A stretch of 64,000 nucleotides of DNA from Myxococcales bacterium UBA1660 (GTDB lineage Bacteria > Myxococcota_A > Polyangia > Polyangiales > Houyiibacteriaceae): assembly GCA_002320815.1 (NCBI GenBank), contig DCLA01000083.1, positions 1 through 64,000 of the forward strand, in the 5' to 3' direction. Below, one piece after another: positions 46,381 through 54,164 of the stretch. The number at the start of each line of letters is the position of its first letter. The stretch's first letter is position 1. The position numbers and the translations under genes are program-made. The notes beneath the pieces were generated by a model that was given only the letters and a program-made list of their open reading frames with translations, had not been told where the DNA came from and ran no database searches.

Positions 46381-47616
46381 ATGAACGACGCAATCATCAA
46401 GCACTGGGTCGGACGCCTCTTCTTGGCGGCCGCGCTCACCACGTCCGTCGCGTGCGGGGACGACGACGGCGACGATACCACGACCGACCGCGATCTCGGC
46501 ACCACCGAGCGCGATCTCGGCACCACCGAGGACGGCGGCACCACCACCGAGGACGACGGCGGCACGACCACCGAAGAAGATGGCGGCGGCACGACCACCG
46601 GCGAGTGGGCCCTGACCAACCACCCCTGTGTCGGCAACCGCACCGACACCCTCTGGCGCGACGTCGACGGGACCCTCTACGTCGGCTGTGGGACCACCAC
46701 GGGCGGCGACCAGGGCCTCTACGTGAGCAGCGACGAGGGCGCAACCTGGGCCGCGCCGACCACCAACCCGGGCGACGTCCTCGACACCTGGCGCGTCGAC
46801 GACATCTCGCGCAGCGGGGACCTCCTCTACGTCGCCGGCATCGACACGGCGGGCTCGTTCCGCGTGCTGAGCGCCGACACCTCCGCGGCCACCTGGGAGC
46901 TCGCCGAGGTCTACTCCGCGGGCGGCACCGTAGACTCCTCCTTCACCGTCGGCACCTTCCGCCGCGACGCGAGCGGTCGGGCCATCGCCGAATCCCTCAC
47001 CGGCGTCGACATGCAGATGCGCGCGGACGACGACGCCGAATGGATGGCGCTCAACGCCTTCAACGGTGGCGCCCGCCTGCAGGTCCTCGACATGGAGGTC
47101 CACGACGGCGTCTTCTACGGCGCGGGTTCGCGCATCGTCGAGCCGCCGCACCTCTTCATCGAGAACACCGACGCGGCGAGCTTCACCTTCGAGACCATCG
47201 ACCTGGCCACCGGCCTCGGCGCGTACCACGGCGAGATGTGGGCCATCGACGTGGACGCCTCCGGCGTGGTCATTGGCGGCGTCGATCAGGACGCGGACGT
47301 GGGCTTCGTCTACACCACCGACCTCGACGGCGGGAACATCCAGGGCACCAGCATGAACGACTTCTTCGACGGTGACGCGACCTGGGTCCACGGCGTCTGC
47401 CGCAACGGCAACACCCTCGCCGTGGCCGGCTCGTTCTCCATCCGCGAGGACGGCTTCGTGCTCCTCTCCACCGACAACGGCGCGACCTGGGACGACGTCA
47501 CGCCCGACACCGGCAACCCCGCTTCGCCCTACCCGAGCGCCAGCGAGTGCGTGCTCACCGGCACCCACCTCTACGTGGCGGGCAAGGACGGCTCCTTCGC
47601 CGTCCGCGCTCTCTGA
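46381..47616 (+). CDS. Lipoprotein with BNR/sialidase-like repeats
   Basis: A 411-residue lipoprotein with lipobox TTSVAC (Cys near 25). A low-complexity Asp/Thr/Glu/Gly linker (about 27-72) is built from short repeats of the TTEDGG and RDLGTTE type. The rest is a likely beta-propeller with Asp-box motifs such as SSDEGATW and STDNGATWDD, known from sialidases and surface proteins; no catalytic residues are evident. Such proteins are probably displayed on the cell surface. ATG 46381 is chosen over a TTG three codons upstream. Confidence 0.8.
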   Translation: MNDAIIKHWVGRLFLAAALTTSVACGDDDGDDTTTDRDLGTTERDLGTTEDGGTTTEDDGGTTTEEDGGGTTTGEWALTNHPCVGNRTDTLWRDVDGTLYVGCGTTTGGDQGLYVSSDEGATWAAPTTNPGDVLDTWRVDDISRSGDLLYVAGIDTAGSFRVLSADTSAATWELAEVYSAGGTVDSSFTVGTFRRDASGRAIAESLTGVDMQMRADDDAEWMALNAFNGGARLQVLDMEVHDGVFYGAGSRIVEPPHLFIENTDAASFTFETIDLATGLGAYHGEMWAIDVDASGVVIGGVDQDADVGFVYTTDLDGGNIQGTSMNDFFDGDATWVHGVCRNGNTLAVAGSFSIREDGFVLLSTDNGATWDDVTPDTGNPASPYPSASECVLTGTHLYVAGKDGSFAVRAL

Positions 47617-47631
47617 TCCGACCCGAGCTCC

Positions 47632-47665
47632 CGAACGCGCGGCCGGTCCTCCGGTCGCGCGTTCG
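47632..47665. terminator. Bidirectional terminator between convergent lipoprotein genes
   Basis: A 15-bp stem (47632-47646 with 47651-47665, one G-U pair) has the loop TCCT and is followed by CAATT. It lies 15 bases after the BNR lipoprotein stop and 11 bases after that of the convergent esterase. Confidence 0.65.
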
Positions 47666-47676
47666 CAATTGGGGCC

Positions 47677-48738
47677 TCACTCCGAGAAGCGTCTCCAGAG
47701 GTAGTCGATGAGGTCGAAGCGTCCGTCGAACCCCACGAGCGCGTGCGCCGCCTCGGGGACCCGGCAGGTCTCGATGGGCGCGCCCGAGCATTCGTAGGCG
47801 ACACAGGGCTCGGGCGACACGGGGCTCCCCGCCGTCGCGCACCCGCGGGCCGCGCCGATCTCCTCGAGGCCCACGAGGTCCGCATAGGGGTGATCCCCAT
47901 CGCGGACCGGGGGCCACCAGTTGAGCCCGTTCACGCATTGGGGGAACGCGGCGCACTCGGCGAGGTACTCCAGGTCGCCCTCGGTCTTCTGGGCCTCCGA
48001 GCAGCAACCGCCCCAGGGCACGTTGCCGTCTTCGACGCCGTGGACGTGGAAGATCCCCGCGTCGGGATCCGGGCTCGCGCAGCTCTCGTCGGTGGGAGTC
48101 CCCGAGATCGGCCCGATGCCGGCGAAGACCCCCGGCCGGTCACAGAGCAGGCTGTAGACGAACATCGCGCCGTTGGAGTGCCCGGTGGCGAAGCGCCGCG
48201 CGGGGTCGATGGTCAGACCGTGCTCGGTGCTCAGCCGCTCGAGGACGGCGTCGGTGTAGGCGTGGTCGTCCACGCCCGAGAAGGCGCCGGGCTTCTGCAC
48301 GTTCCAGACGAAACGCCCCTCCAAGGTCGAGCAGTCGTCGAGAGCGTCTCGGCAACCCTGCATGAAGACCGTGACGAACCCTTCTTCGGCACCCAGTCGA
48401 TGCCAGGGCATCACCGAGGCCCAGCTCCGCGCGTTGCCGCCGCCGCCGTGGAACCCGAGCACCACCGGGAGCGGCCCTGCGGGCAGCGGGTCGGGCACGC
48501 AGAGCGTGTACGTCCGCGCGCGGTCGTCCACGGCGAAGGCGTGGGTGGTGCAGTGGGACGTCGGAGCCCCGGCGTCCTCATCGACGCCGCCATCCGAGCC
48601 CGCGTCGGAGCCGGCCGCGTCGACCGCCATGTCGGACCCGGCGTCGTCCATCTCGCCATCGCCCGAGCCACCGTCGCCGTCATCGGCGCACCCGGCGAGC
48701 GCGCCGAGCAGGAGCAGCGAACCGACCCAGCGCCTCAT
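47677..48738 (-). CDS. Esterase/PHB-depolymerase-like (LpqC-type) lipoprotein
   Basis: A 353-residue lipoprotein (lipobox GALAGC, Cys near 17) with an Asp/Gly-rich linker to about residue 60. The catalytic part is an alpha/beta hydrolase of the LpqC/poly(3-hydroxybutyrate)-depolymerase or feruloyl-esterase group: LPVVLGFHGGGGNARSW (oxyanion hole), FATGHSNGAMFVYSLLC (nucleophile elbow GHSNG), an Asp in VHGVEDGNVPW and a late His in PEAAHAL. It likely acts on extracellular esters. The ATG overlaps the stop codon of a small upstream open frame (ATGA). Confidence 0.85.
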   Translation of the reverse strand: MRRWVGSLLLLGALAGCADDGDGGSGDGEMDDAGSDMAVDAAGSDAGSDGGVDEDAGAPTSHCTTHAFAVDDRARTYTLCVPDPLPAGPLPVVLGFHGGGGNARSWASVMPWHRLGAEEGFVTVFMQGCRDALDDCSTLEGRFVWNVQKPGAFSGVDDHAYTDAVLERLSTEHGLTIDPARRFATGHSNGAMFVYSLLCDRPGVFAGIGPISGTPTDESCASPDPDAGIFHVHGVEDGNVPWGGCCSEAQKTEGDLEYLAECAAFPQCVNGLNWWPPVRDGDHPYADLVGLEEIGAARGCATAGSPVSPEPCVAYECSGAPIETCRVPEAAHALVGFDGRFDLIDYLWRRFSE

Positions 48739-48944
48739 TGGATCACCGAGGGGCGCCGCTCGTCGCCCGCGTAGAGCACCGACGGAAGCATGCCGCCCGA
48801 GAGTGCCACGACGCCCAACCGCTCCACCAGCGCGGTCGCGGTCAGCTGGCTCCGTCCTTCGCGACCGCCGCCCCCGACCGGAAGCCGTGCACCCCGCCAT
48901 CCAACGCGCGACCAGACATTGACCAAAACGACTAAATTGGTCAT
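48735..48944 (-). CDS. Possible small ORF upstream of the esterase gene
   Basis: A 69-residue open frame (starts MTNLVVLVNVW, ends DERRPSVIQ) whose stop overlaps the esterase start codon (ATGA). Its start codon lies inside the palindrome thought to be the TetR operator. Translation coupled to the esterase is possible, but the sequence matches no known family and GC-rich DNA often gives such frames by chance. Confidence 0.25.
   Translation of the reverse strand: MTNLVVLVNVWSRVGWRGARLPVGGGGREGRSQLTATALVERLGVVALSGGMLPSVLYAGDERRPSVIQ
48920..48943. promoter_or_regulatory. Candidate TetR operator of the ABC exporter operon
   Basis: A perfect inverted repeat TGACCAA-N10-TTGGTCA lies 11-34 bases before the GTG of the tetR gene, in the AT-richest patch of the region. 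TTGACC (48919-48924) could be a -35 element; a -10 at 48942-48947 (CATCAA) would make the mRNA start at or near the GTG. Confidence 0.6.
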
Positions 48945-48953
48945 CAAGTCAAA

Positions 48954-49634
48954 GTGACCCGCGCCGACCGCCTGCTCCGTGCCGCCAGCGACCTCTTCGT
49001 GCGCCTCGGCTACGAGAAGACGACGGTCAGCGACCTCACCCGGGCGGCCGGGGTCTCCAAGGGCGCCTTCTACCTGGCGTTCCCCAGCAAGGACGGGCTC
49101 TTCGAGGCCCTCCTGCTCCGGGAGATGCGCGACTACCTCGCCGCCGCCCGGGAGGCGCTCGCCGTCCACCCGCGCGCGGGCTCCATCGGCGCGCTCTACG
49201 AGGTGGCCCTCCGCGGTCTCGAGGCCTCGCCGGTGATGGCGGTGCTCCTGCGGCGCGACCGCGACGTCTTCGGGCGCTACCTGAGGCAGCCGGACAACTT
49301 CTTCCGCAAGTTCGGCGCCGGGCACCAGAGCCGCGGCGAGGTCCTGGCGCAGCTCCAGGCCGTGGGGGTCGTCCGCCCCGATGTCGACGTCGACGTCGCC
49401 GCCCACGTGATGAACCTGATCTCCGTCGGCTGGGTCACCGTCGACGAGGTGCTCGACACCCCGGCGCCGCCGGCCGAGGAGGTCATCGCGGGCCTGGCCG
49501 CGATGATGGAGCGAGCCCTCGGGCCCACCCAGCCCGTCGACCTCGCGCCCGCGCGCGCGCTGGTCGACCGCATGTACGCCGAAGGCATCGCCGGCTTGAA
49601 CGCGATGCTCGCCCAAGCCGAGGGGGGCCCATGA
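48954..49634 (+). CDS. TetR family regulator of the ABC exporter operon
   Basis: A 226-residue TetR-type repressor. The HTH (about 8-50) reads AASDLFVRLGYEKTTVSDLTRAAGVSKGAFYLAFPSKDGLFEALL. The start is the GTG at 48954, directly downstream of the palindrome. No clear ribosome-binding site is visible, in line with a leaderless mRNA. Its stop overlaps the ATG of the ABC ATPase gene (ATGA), and three transporter genes follow, each coupled in the same way. It most likely represses the operon until a toxic ligand binds. Confidence 0.88.
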   Translation: MTRADRLLRAASDLFVRLGYEKTTVSDLTRAAGVSKGAFYLAFPSKDGLFEALLLREMRDYLAAAREALAVHPRAGSIGALYEVALRGLEASPVMAVLLRRDRDVFGRYLRQPDNFFRKFGAGHQSRGEVLAQLQAVGVVRPDVDVDVAAHVMNLISVGWVTVDEVLDTPAPPAEEVIAGLAAMMERALGPTQPVDLAPARALVDRMYAEGIAGLNAMLAQAEGGP

Positions 49635-50497
49635 TCGAGGTCGAAGGACTGCGCTACACCTACGCCGGCGCGACGGATCCCACCCTGCGAGGTCTCGATT
49701 TCGCCATCGAGGAGGGCGAGATCTTCGGCTTCCTCGGGCCCTCCGGTTCGGGCAAGTCGACGACCCAGAAGGTGCTCATCGGGCTCCTCCCCGAGTACGC
49801 GGGCAGCGTGCGCGCGCTGGGCCGCGAGCTGCGCACCTGGGGCGCCGAGCTCTACGAGCACATCGGCGTGAGCTTCGAGCTCCCCAACCACTACACCCGA
49901 CTGACCGCGCGCGAGAACCTCGAGCACTTCGCCTCGCTCTACCGCGGGCCCTGTCTGGACCCCCGCGAGGTGCTCCGGTGGGTGGACCTCGAGGCCCACG
50001 CGGACAAGCGGGTCAGCGACTTCAGCAAGGGCATGAAGAACCGCCTGAACATGGCGCGCGCCCTCCTCCACCGGCCCAAGGTCCTCTTCCTCGACGAGCC
50101 CACCAGCGGCCTGGACCCGGTGACCGCCCGCGCCATCCGCGCCCTGATCCAACGGGTCCGCGACGACGGCGCCACCGTCTTCCTGACCACCCACGACATG
50201 GTCACCGCCGACGAGGTCTGCGATCGGGTGGCCTTCATCACCGCCGGCGCGCTGCGCGAAGTGGGCGCCCCCGCGGACCTCCGCAAGGCCCACGGGCGCC
50301 GCACGGTGCGCGTCGAGGTCCGCGCCAGCGGCGGACTGCGCACCGAGGAGTTTCCCCTCGACGGCCTCGCCGATGACGCCGCGTTCCAGCGGCTGCTCCG
50401 CGAGCACCCCGTGGAGACCATCCACAGCCAGGAGACGACCCTGGAGAGCGTCTTCGCCACCGTCACCGGCGAGCCCCTCGGGGCGGCGGCCGCGTGA
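49631..50497 (+). CDS. ABC transporter ATP-binding protein (drug exporter type)
   Basis: A 288-residue ABC ATPase. Walker A is GPSGSGKST (36-44), the Q-loop follows, the signature is a variant (SDFSKGMKNRLNMARALL), Walker B is VLFLDEPTSGLD and the H-loop is TTHD. A C-terminal extension (about 225-288) is typical of multidrug ABC-2 ATPases. It powers the two membrane proteins encoded next. It overlaps tetR and the first permease gene by 4 bases each. Confidence 0.93.
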   Translation: MIEVEGLRYTYAGATDPTLRGLDFAIEEGEIFGFLGPSGSGKSTTQKVLIGLLPEYAGSVRALGRELRTWGAELYEHIGVSFELPNHYTRLTARENLEHFASLYRGPCLDPREVLRWVDLEAHADKRVSDFSKGMKNRLNMARALLHRPKVLFLDEPTSGLDPVTARAIRALIQRVRDDGATVFLTTHDMVTADEVCDRVAFITAGALREVGAPADLRKAHGRRTVRVEVRASGGLRTEEFPLDGLADDAAFQRLLREHPVETIHSQETTLESVFATVTGEPLGAAAA

Positions 50498-51219
50498 GGC
50501 TCGCCGCCGCCATGCGCCTCGACGCGCGGGTCCAGGCGCGCAACCAGCTCCTGCCCATCTCGGTGGTGGTCGCCGCCCTGGGCTCCGGCATGCTCGCTTG
50601 GCTCTCCACTCCAGAGCGCCTGGCGCGCACGGTGCCCCTGGGCGTCCTGGCCTTCGTGGGCGGGTCCACGCTGCTCTACGTGATGGCGATGATCGTGCTC
50701 GAGCGCGCCGACGGCACCCTCGCCGCGCTGATCGTCTCCCCCCTGCGCCCGGCGGAGTACCTGGGCTCCAAGGTCGTCACGCTGACCACCCTCGCCTCGA
50801 TCGAGGCGGCCATCCTCGTCGGCGGCACCTACGGGCTCCTCGCCGCCCAGGGCGAGAGCGCTCCGCTCCCCCGGCTCGCCCTCTTGGCCCTCGGCGTCGT
50901 GGTCCTCGGCGTGCTGCACGTCCTCCTGGGCGTGGTGATCGTCGTTCCGCATCGGCGCCTCATGGACGTGCTGGTCCCGATGAGCCTGGTCGCCCTGGTG
51001 CTCCAGGCCCCCGCGGTCTGGTTCGTCGGCGCGGTCGATGCCCCCTGGCTCCTGGCCATCCCCAGCGCCCCACCCACCATGCTGGTGCGCGGCGCCTTCG
51101 TCCCCCTCGCGCCCTGGGAGTGGGCCTACGGCCTCGGCGGCAGCGCCTTCGTGATCGCGGTCGCGGTGCCCTGGGCGCTGAGGCGCTTTCGGCGACACGT
51201 GGTGGAGGCCGGCGGATGA
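50494..51219 (+). CDS. ABC-2 type transporter permease
   Basis: A 241-residue integral membrane protein with six predicted helices. It contains the conserved ABC-2 element ERADGTLAALIVSPLRPAEYLGSKVV between helices 2 and 3. Two short permeases with one ATPase is the layout of the fluoroquinolone-type exporter of mycobacteria (Rv2686c-Rv2688c), which I name only as a family resemblance. The GTG start overlaps the ATPase stop (GTGA). Confidence 0.87.
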   Translation: MRLAAAMRLDARVQARNQLLPISVVVAALGSGMLAWLSTPERLARTVPLGVLAFVGGSTLLYVMAMIVLERADGTLAALIVSPLRPAEYLGSKVVTLTTLASIEAAILVGGTYGLLAAQGESAPLPRLALLALGVVVLGVLHVLLGVVIVVPHRRLMDVLVPMSLVALVLQAPAVWFVGAVDAPWLLAIPSAPPTMLVRGAFVPLAPWEWAYGLGGSAFVIAVAVPWALRRFRRHVVEAGG

Positions 51220-51968
51220 ACGCGCACACCGTCGGCCGGCTCCTACGCAACGACGTGCGCCTGGTCTTTCGGGACCCGCTGCTCGGCCTTCTCTCGCTGA
51301 TCACCCTCGCGCTGGCCCTCGGCTGCCGCTTCGCGCTCCCGGCCCTCGACGCCGGTCTGGCGGCCAATGGGCTGATGGACGGCAGCGACGGAGGGCTGCG
51401 CTTCCGCGACACCTACCCACTCTGGGTCGCCTTCATCGGCACCTGGCAGGCGGCGCTCATGCCCGGCGTCATCTTCGCCTTCCTACTCCTCGACGAGAAG
51501 GAGGACGGCACCCTCATGGCCATGCGCGTCACCCCGGTGCCCTTCCGCGGCTATCTCCTCTATCGGGTCGCGCTCCCCTACCTGCTCGGGCTGGCCCTGG
51601 AGCTCGCGCTGCCCCCGCTCATCGGCTTCGCGCCGGCCCCGCCGGCCTGGCGTTTGTCCATCGCCCTCGTGGGCGCGCTGGCCGCGCCCGCGGCGACCCT
51701 GGTCTTCGCCGGCTTCGCCCACGACAAGGTCCAGGGGCTGGCGCTCACCAAGTTCGCGGGCATCGCCGGGCTCACCATCCTCGCCGGCTACTTCCTCGAA
51801 GGCCCCTGGCAATGGGTCCCGGGGGTCTTCCCGCCCTACCTGGTGGCCAAGGCCCACTGGCTCGCCCGGGACGGCGCCGACCCGCTCCTCGTCGGCGGCG
51901 TCCTCGCCGGGGCCGCCCTGCTCCAGATCGCGCTGATCGCGCTGCTCCTGCGCCGCTTCCGCACCTGA
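51216..51968 (+). CDS. ABC-2 type transporter permease
   Basis: A 250-residue membrane protein with six predicted helices, a relative of the preceding permease. The matching ABC-2 element is LLDEKEDGTLMAMRVTPVPFRGYLLYRV. The pair probably forms a heterodimeric pore driven by the upstream ATPase. The ATG at 51216 overlaps the previous stop (ATGA). It is the last gene of the tetR operon. Confidence 0.87.
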   Translation: MNAHTVGRLLRNDVRLVFRDPLLGLLSLITLALALGCRFALPALDAGLAANGLMDGSDGGLRFRDTYPLWVAFIGTWQAALMPGVIFAFLLLDEKEDGTLMAMRVTPVPFRGYLLYRVALPYLLGLALELALPPLIGFAPAPPAWRLSIALVGALAAPAATLVFAGFAHDKVQGLALTKFAGIAGLTILAGYFLEGPWQWVPGVFPPYLVAKAHWLARDGADPLLVGGVLAGAALLQIALIALLLRRFRT

Positions 51969-52007
51969 CTTGCCTCACCGCCGCGGCGGCGCAACGCTCC
52001 CCGCTCC

Positions 52008-53360
52008 TTGGAGCCCTCCCGCTCGATCCCGCGCCGCCTCTTCAGCCTCTCCTGGCCGGTCATCGGGCTGAACGTGCTGAACGTGCTCTCCCTCGCGGTG
52101 GACACCGCGATGTGCGGGCGTCTGCCCAACGCGCCCCAGGCCCTCGAGGCGCTGGGCTTCTCCACCCAGGTGGTCTTCCTCCTGATGGTCGCGATGATGG
52201 GGCTCACCGTGGGCACCGTGGCCTTCGTGAGCCGCGCCCACGGCGCCGACGACGAAGCCCGGGTCAACCACCTGCTCCACCAGTCGACCCAGCTGACGGT
52301 GCTGGTCGCGCTCGGCGTCGCCGTCGTCGGCAACCTCTTCGCCGACGACATCCTGCGGCTCCTGGGCGCCTCCGAGGCGGTGGTCGGCCTCGGCCTCGAC
52401 TACCTGCGGCCGCTCCTGACCTTCACCGTCTTCTACTACCTGAACCTCCTCTACGCGGCGGCCCTCCGCTCGGTGGGGAACACCCGGCTCCCCTTCCTCG
52501 TCGCGCTCTTCGCCAATGGGCTGAACGTCGTCTTCAATTACGGCCTCATCCTGGGCAACCTCGGGCTACCCGCGCTGGGCGTTCAGGGCGCGGCGCTGGG
52601 CACGGTCGCCTCCCAGGCCATCGGCGCCACGCTGTTGATCCTGGCCATCCGTCGCGGCGCCGTCCCCGGCGTCGGCCTCCCGCTCCGGCCCCGGAGCGTC
52701 GACGGCGCCCTGGCCAAGGAGCTCTTCCGGGTCGGTTGGCCCGCCGCCCTGGACATGGTGATCCTCAACGCTGGCTTCCTGAGCATCGTGGGCATGTTGG
52801 GGCGGCTCGACGGGACCGCCGTCGCCGCCCACGGCGTCGGTCTACGGATCCAGGCCCTCGCCTTCGTGCCCGGCCTCAGCGTCGCCCAGGCCACCGGTGC
52901 CATGGTGGGCAACGCCCTCGGCGCCCACGATCCCGGCGAGGCCCGCCAGGTGGTCAAGGCCGCGGTGGGCCTGTGCACCGCCATCATGACCGCCGTCGCC
53001 ATCGTGCTCCTGGCCGGCGCCGCGCCCATCGTGGCCATCTTCGACATCCCCTTGGACACGCCGCTGGCGAACCTCTCGATCGAGTGGATGCGCATCCTCG
53101 GCGCGGGCATGCCCATCGTCGGCGTCCACATCGCGCTCATCGGCATGCTCCGGGGCGCGGGCGCCACCGGGACCAGCCTGCGCATCAACATCGTGGGCAC
53201 CGCGCTCCAGGTCCCGCTGAGCTGGCTCCTCGGTTTCCCACTGGGGCTCGGTCCCTTCGGCGTCTGGGTCGCCTTCCCCTTGAGCTTCGTGATCAAGATG
53301 CTCCTGGGCATCGCCGCCTACCGCAAGGGCGACTGGGTCCACCTCGGCGAGACCGCCTGA
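52008..53360 (+). CDS. MATE family efflux transporter
   Basis: A 450-residue protein with 12 predicted membrane helices in two related halves. The N-terminus (LFSLSWPVIGLNVLNVLSLAVDTAMCGRL) has the family features of the first helix and VDT/G loop. MATE proteins export drugs or metabolites in exchange for Na+ or H+. The start is a TTG at 52008 with no good ribosome-binding site. It begins 39 bases after the ABC operon and might be cotranscribed with it. Confidence 0.88.
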   Translation: MEPSRSIPRRLFSLSWPVIGLNVLNVLSLAVDTAMCGRLPNAPQALEALGFSTQVVFLLMVAMMGLTVGTVAFVSRAHGADDEARVNHLLHQSTQLTVLVALGVAVVGNLFADDILRLLGASEAVVGLGLDYLRPLLTFTVFYYLNLLYAAALRSVGNTRLPFLVALFANGLNVVFNYGLILGNLGLPALGVQGAALGTVASQAIGATLLILAIRRGAVPGVGLPLRPRSVDGALAKELFRVGWPAALDMVILNAGFLSIVGMLGRLDGTAVAAHGVGLRIQALAFVPGLSVAQATGAMVGNALGAHDPGEARQVVKAAVGLCTAIMTAVAIVLLAGAAPIVAIFDIPLDTPLANLSIEWMRILGAGMPIVGVHIALIGMLRGAGATGTSLRINIVGTALQVPLSWLLGFPLGLGPFGVWVAFPLSFVIKMLLGIAAYRKGDWVHLGETA

Positions 53361-53513
53361 GCCGCCCGGTTCCCGACCGTACCGACGCAGAGGGACCCCG
53401 CCGGGGCGCGGCGCGACGCTCTCGCCGTGGGCAGGAGGCATTGTCGCCCCACCCCGTGACGCGGCCGCGGAGTCGCCCCAGGAGGAGCGCTTCCCCCCAC
53501 GTAGGAGCGACCG

Positions 53514-54044
53514 ATGAGCCAGACCCCGACCGAGAAGAAGCTGAGCGAGCTCTACGAGCTGATCGACGGCATGCAGATCGCCATGCTCACCACCCGGCGC
53601 CCCGACGGCATGTTGGTCACCCGACCCATGGCGACCCAGAAGCAGGAGTCCGACGCCGACCTGTGGTTCGTCACCAACATCGAGACCCACAAGATCGAGG
53701 AGCTCCAGGCGAACCCGCAGGTGAGCGTCGCCTACTACGACGGGAAGACCAGCGAGTGGGTCTCGGTCAGCGGCCGGGCCACCGTCACCCAGGACCGCGC
53801 GCGCATCCACGAGCTCTACGCGCCCGACTGGAAGGCGTGGTTCGAGGACGAGGGCGGCGCCAAGGACGGCGGCCCCGACGACCCGCGCCTCGCGCTGATC
53901 CTCGTGGAGGCGCAGACCGCTCACTACATGAAGGCGAAGCACTCGCGCCCCGTGACGCTCTTCGAGATCGCCAAGGGCATCCTGACCGGCACCCAGCCGG
54001 ACATCGGTCGCGAAGAGCGACTCGACCGCGCCGAGCTCCGCTGA
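53514..54044 (+). CDS. Pyridoxamine 5'-phosphate oxidase-fold protein (general stress type)
   Basis: A 176-residue flavin-reductase-like split-barrel protein. It starts EKKLSELYELIDGMQIAMLTTRRPDG and continues RPMATQKQESDADLWFVTNIETHKIEEL, the pattern of the general stress protein 26 group that binds FMN or F420. It does not look like the true PNP oxidase of vitamin B6 synthesis. AGGAG sits before the ATG at 53514. The gene stands alone and converges on the decarboxylase-desaturase fusion. Confidence 0.87.
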   Translation: MSQTPTEKKLSELYELIDGMQIAMLTTRRPDGMLVTRPMATQKQESDADLWFVTNIETHKIEELQANPQVSVAYYDGKTSEWVSVSGRATVTQDRARIHELYAPDWKAWFEDEGGAKDGGPDDPRLALILVEAQTAHYMKAKHSRPVTLFEIAKGILTGTQPDIGREERLDRAELR

Positions 54045-54095
54045 AGCGCGCTAGCGGTAGGGCCCGTCGGGGTCCCCGACCGCCTCCGTACCGTG

Positions 54096-54117
54096 CTCCG
54101 TCCCCACCGGGACGGGG
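54096..54117. terminator. Hairpin between convergent genes
   Basis: CCGTCCC (54098-54104) and GGGACGG (54109-54115) pair around the loop CACC, and the stem can be extended by two pairs. A second perfect dyad, GTCGGGG-T-CCCCGAC, is at 54066-54080. Both lie between the stress protein and the fusion gene. Confidence 0.4.
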
Positions 54118-54164
54118 CCGAGTACTTAGGTGGACGCGCACCCACGGCAGCGCCTCGGGCCCTC

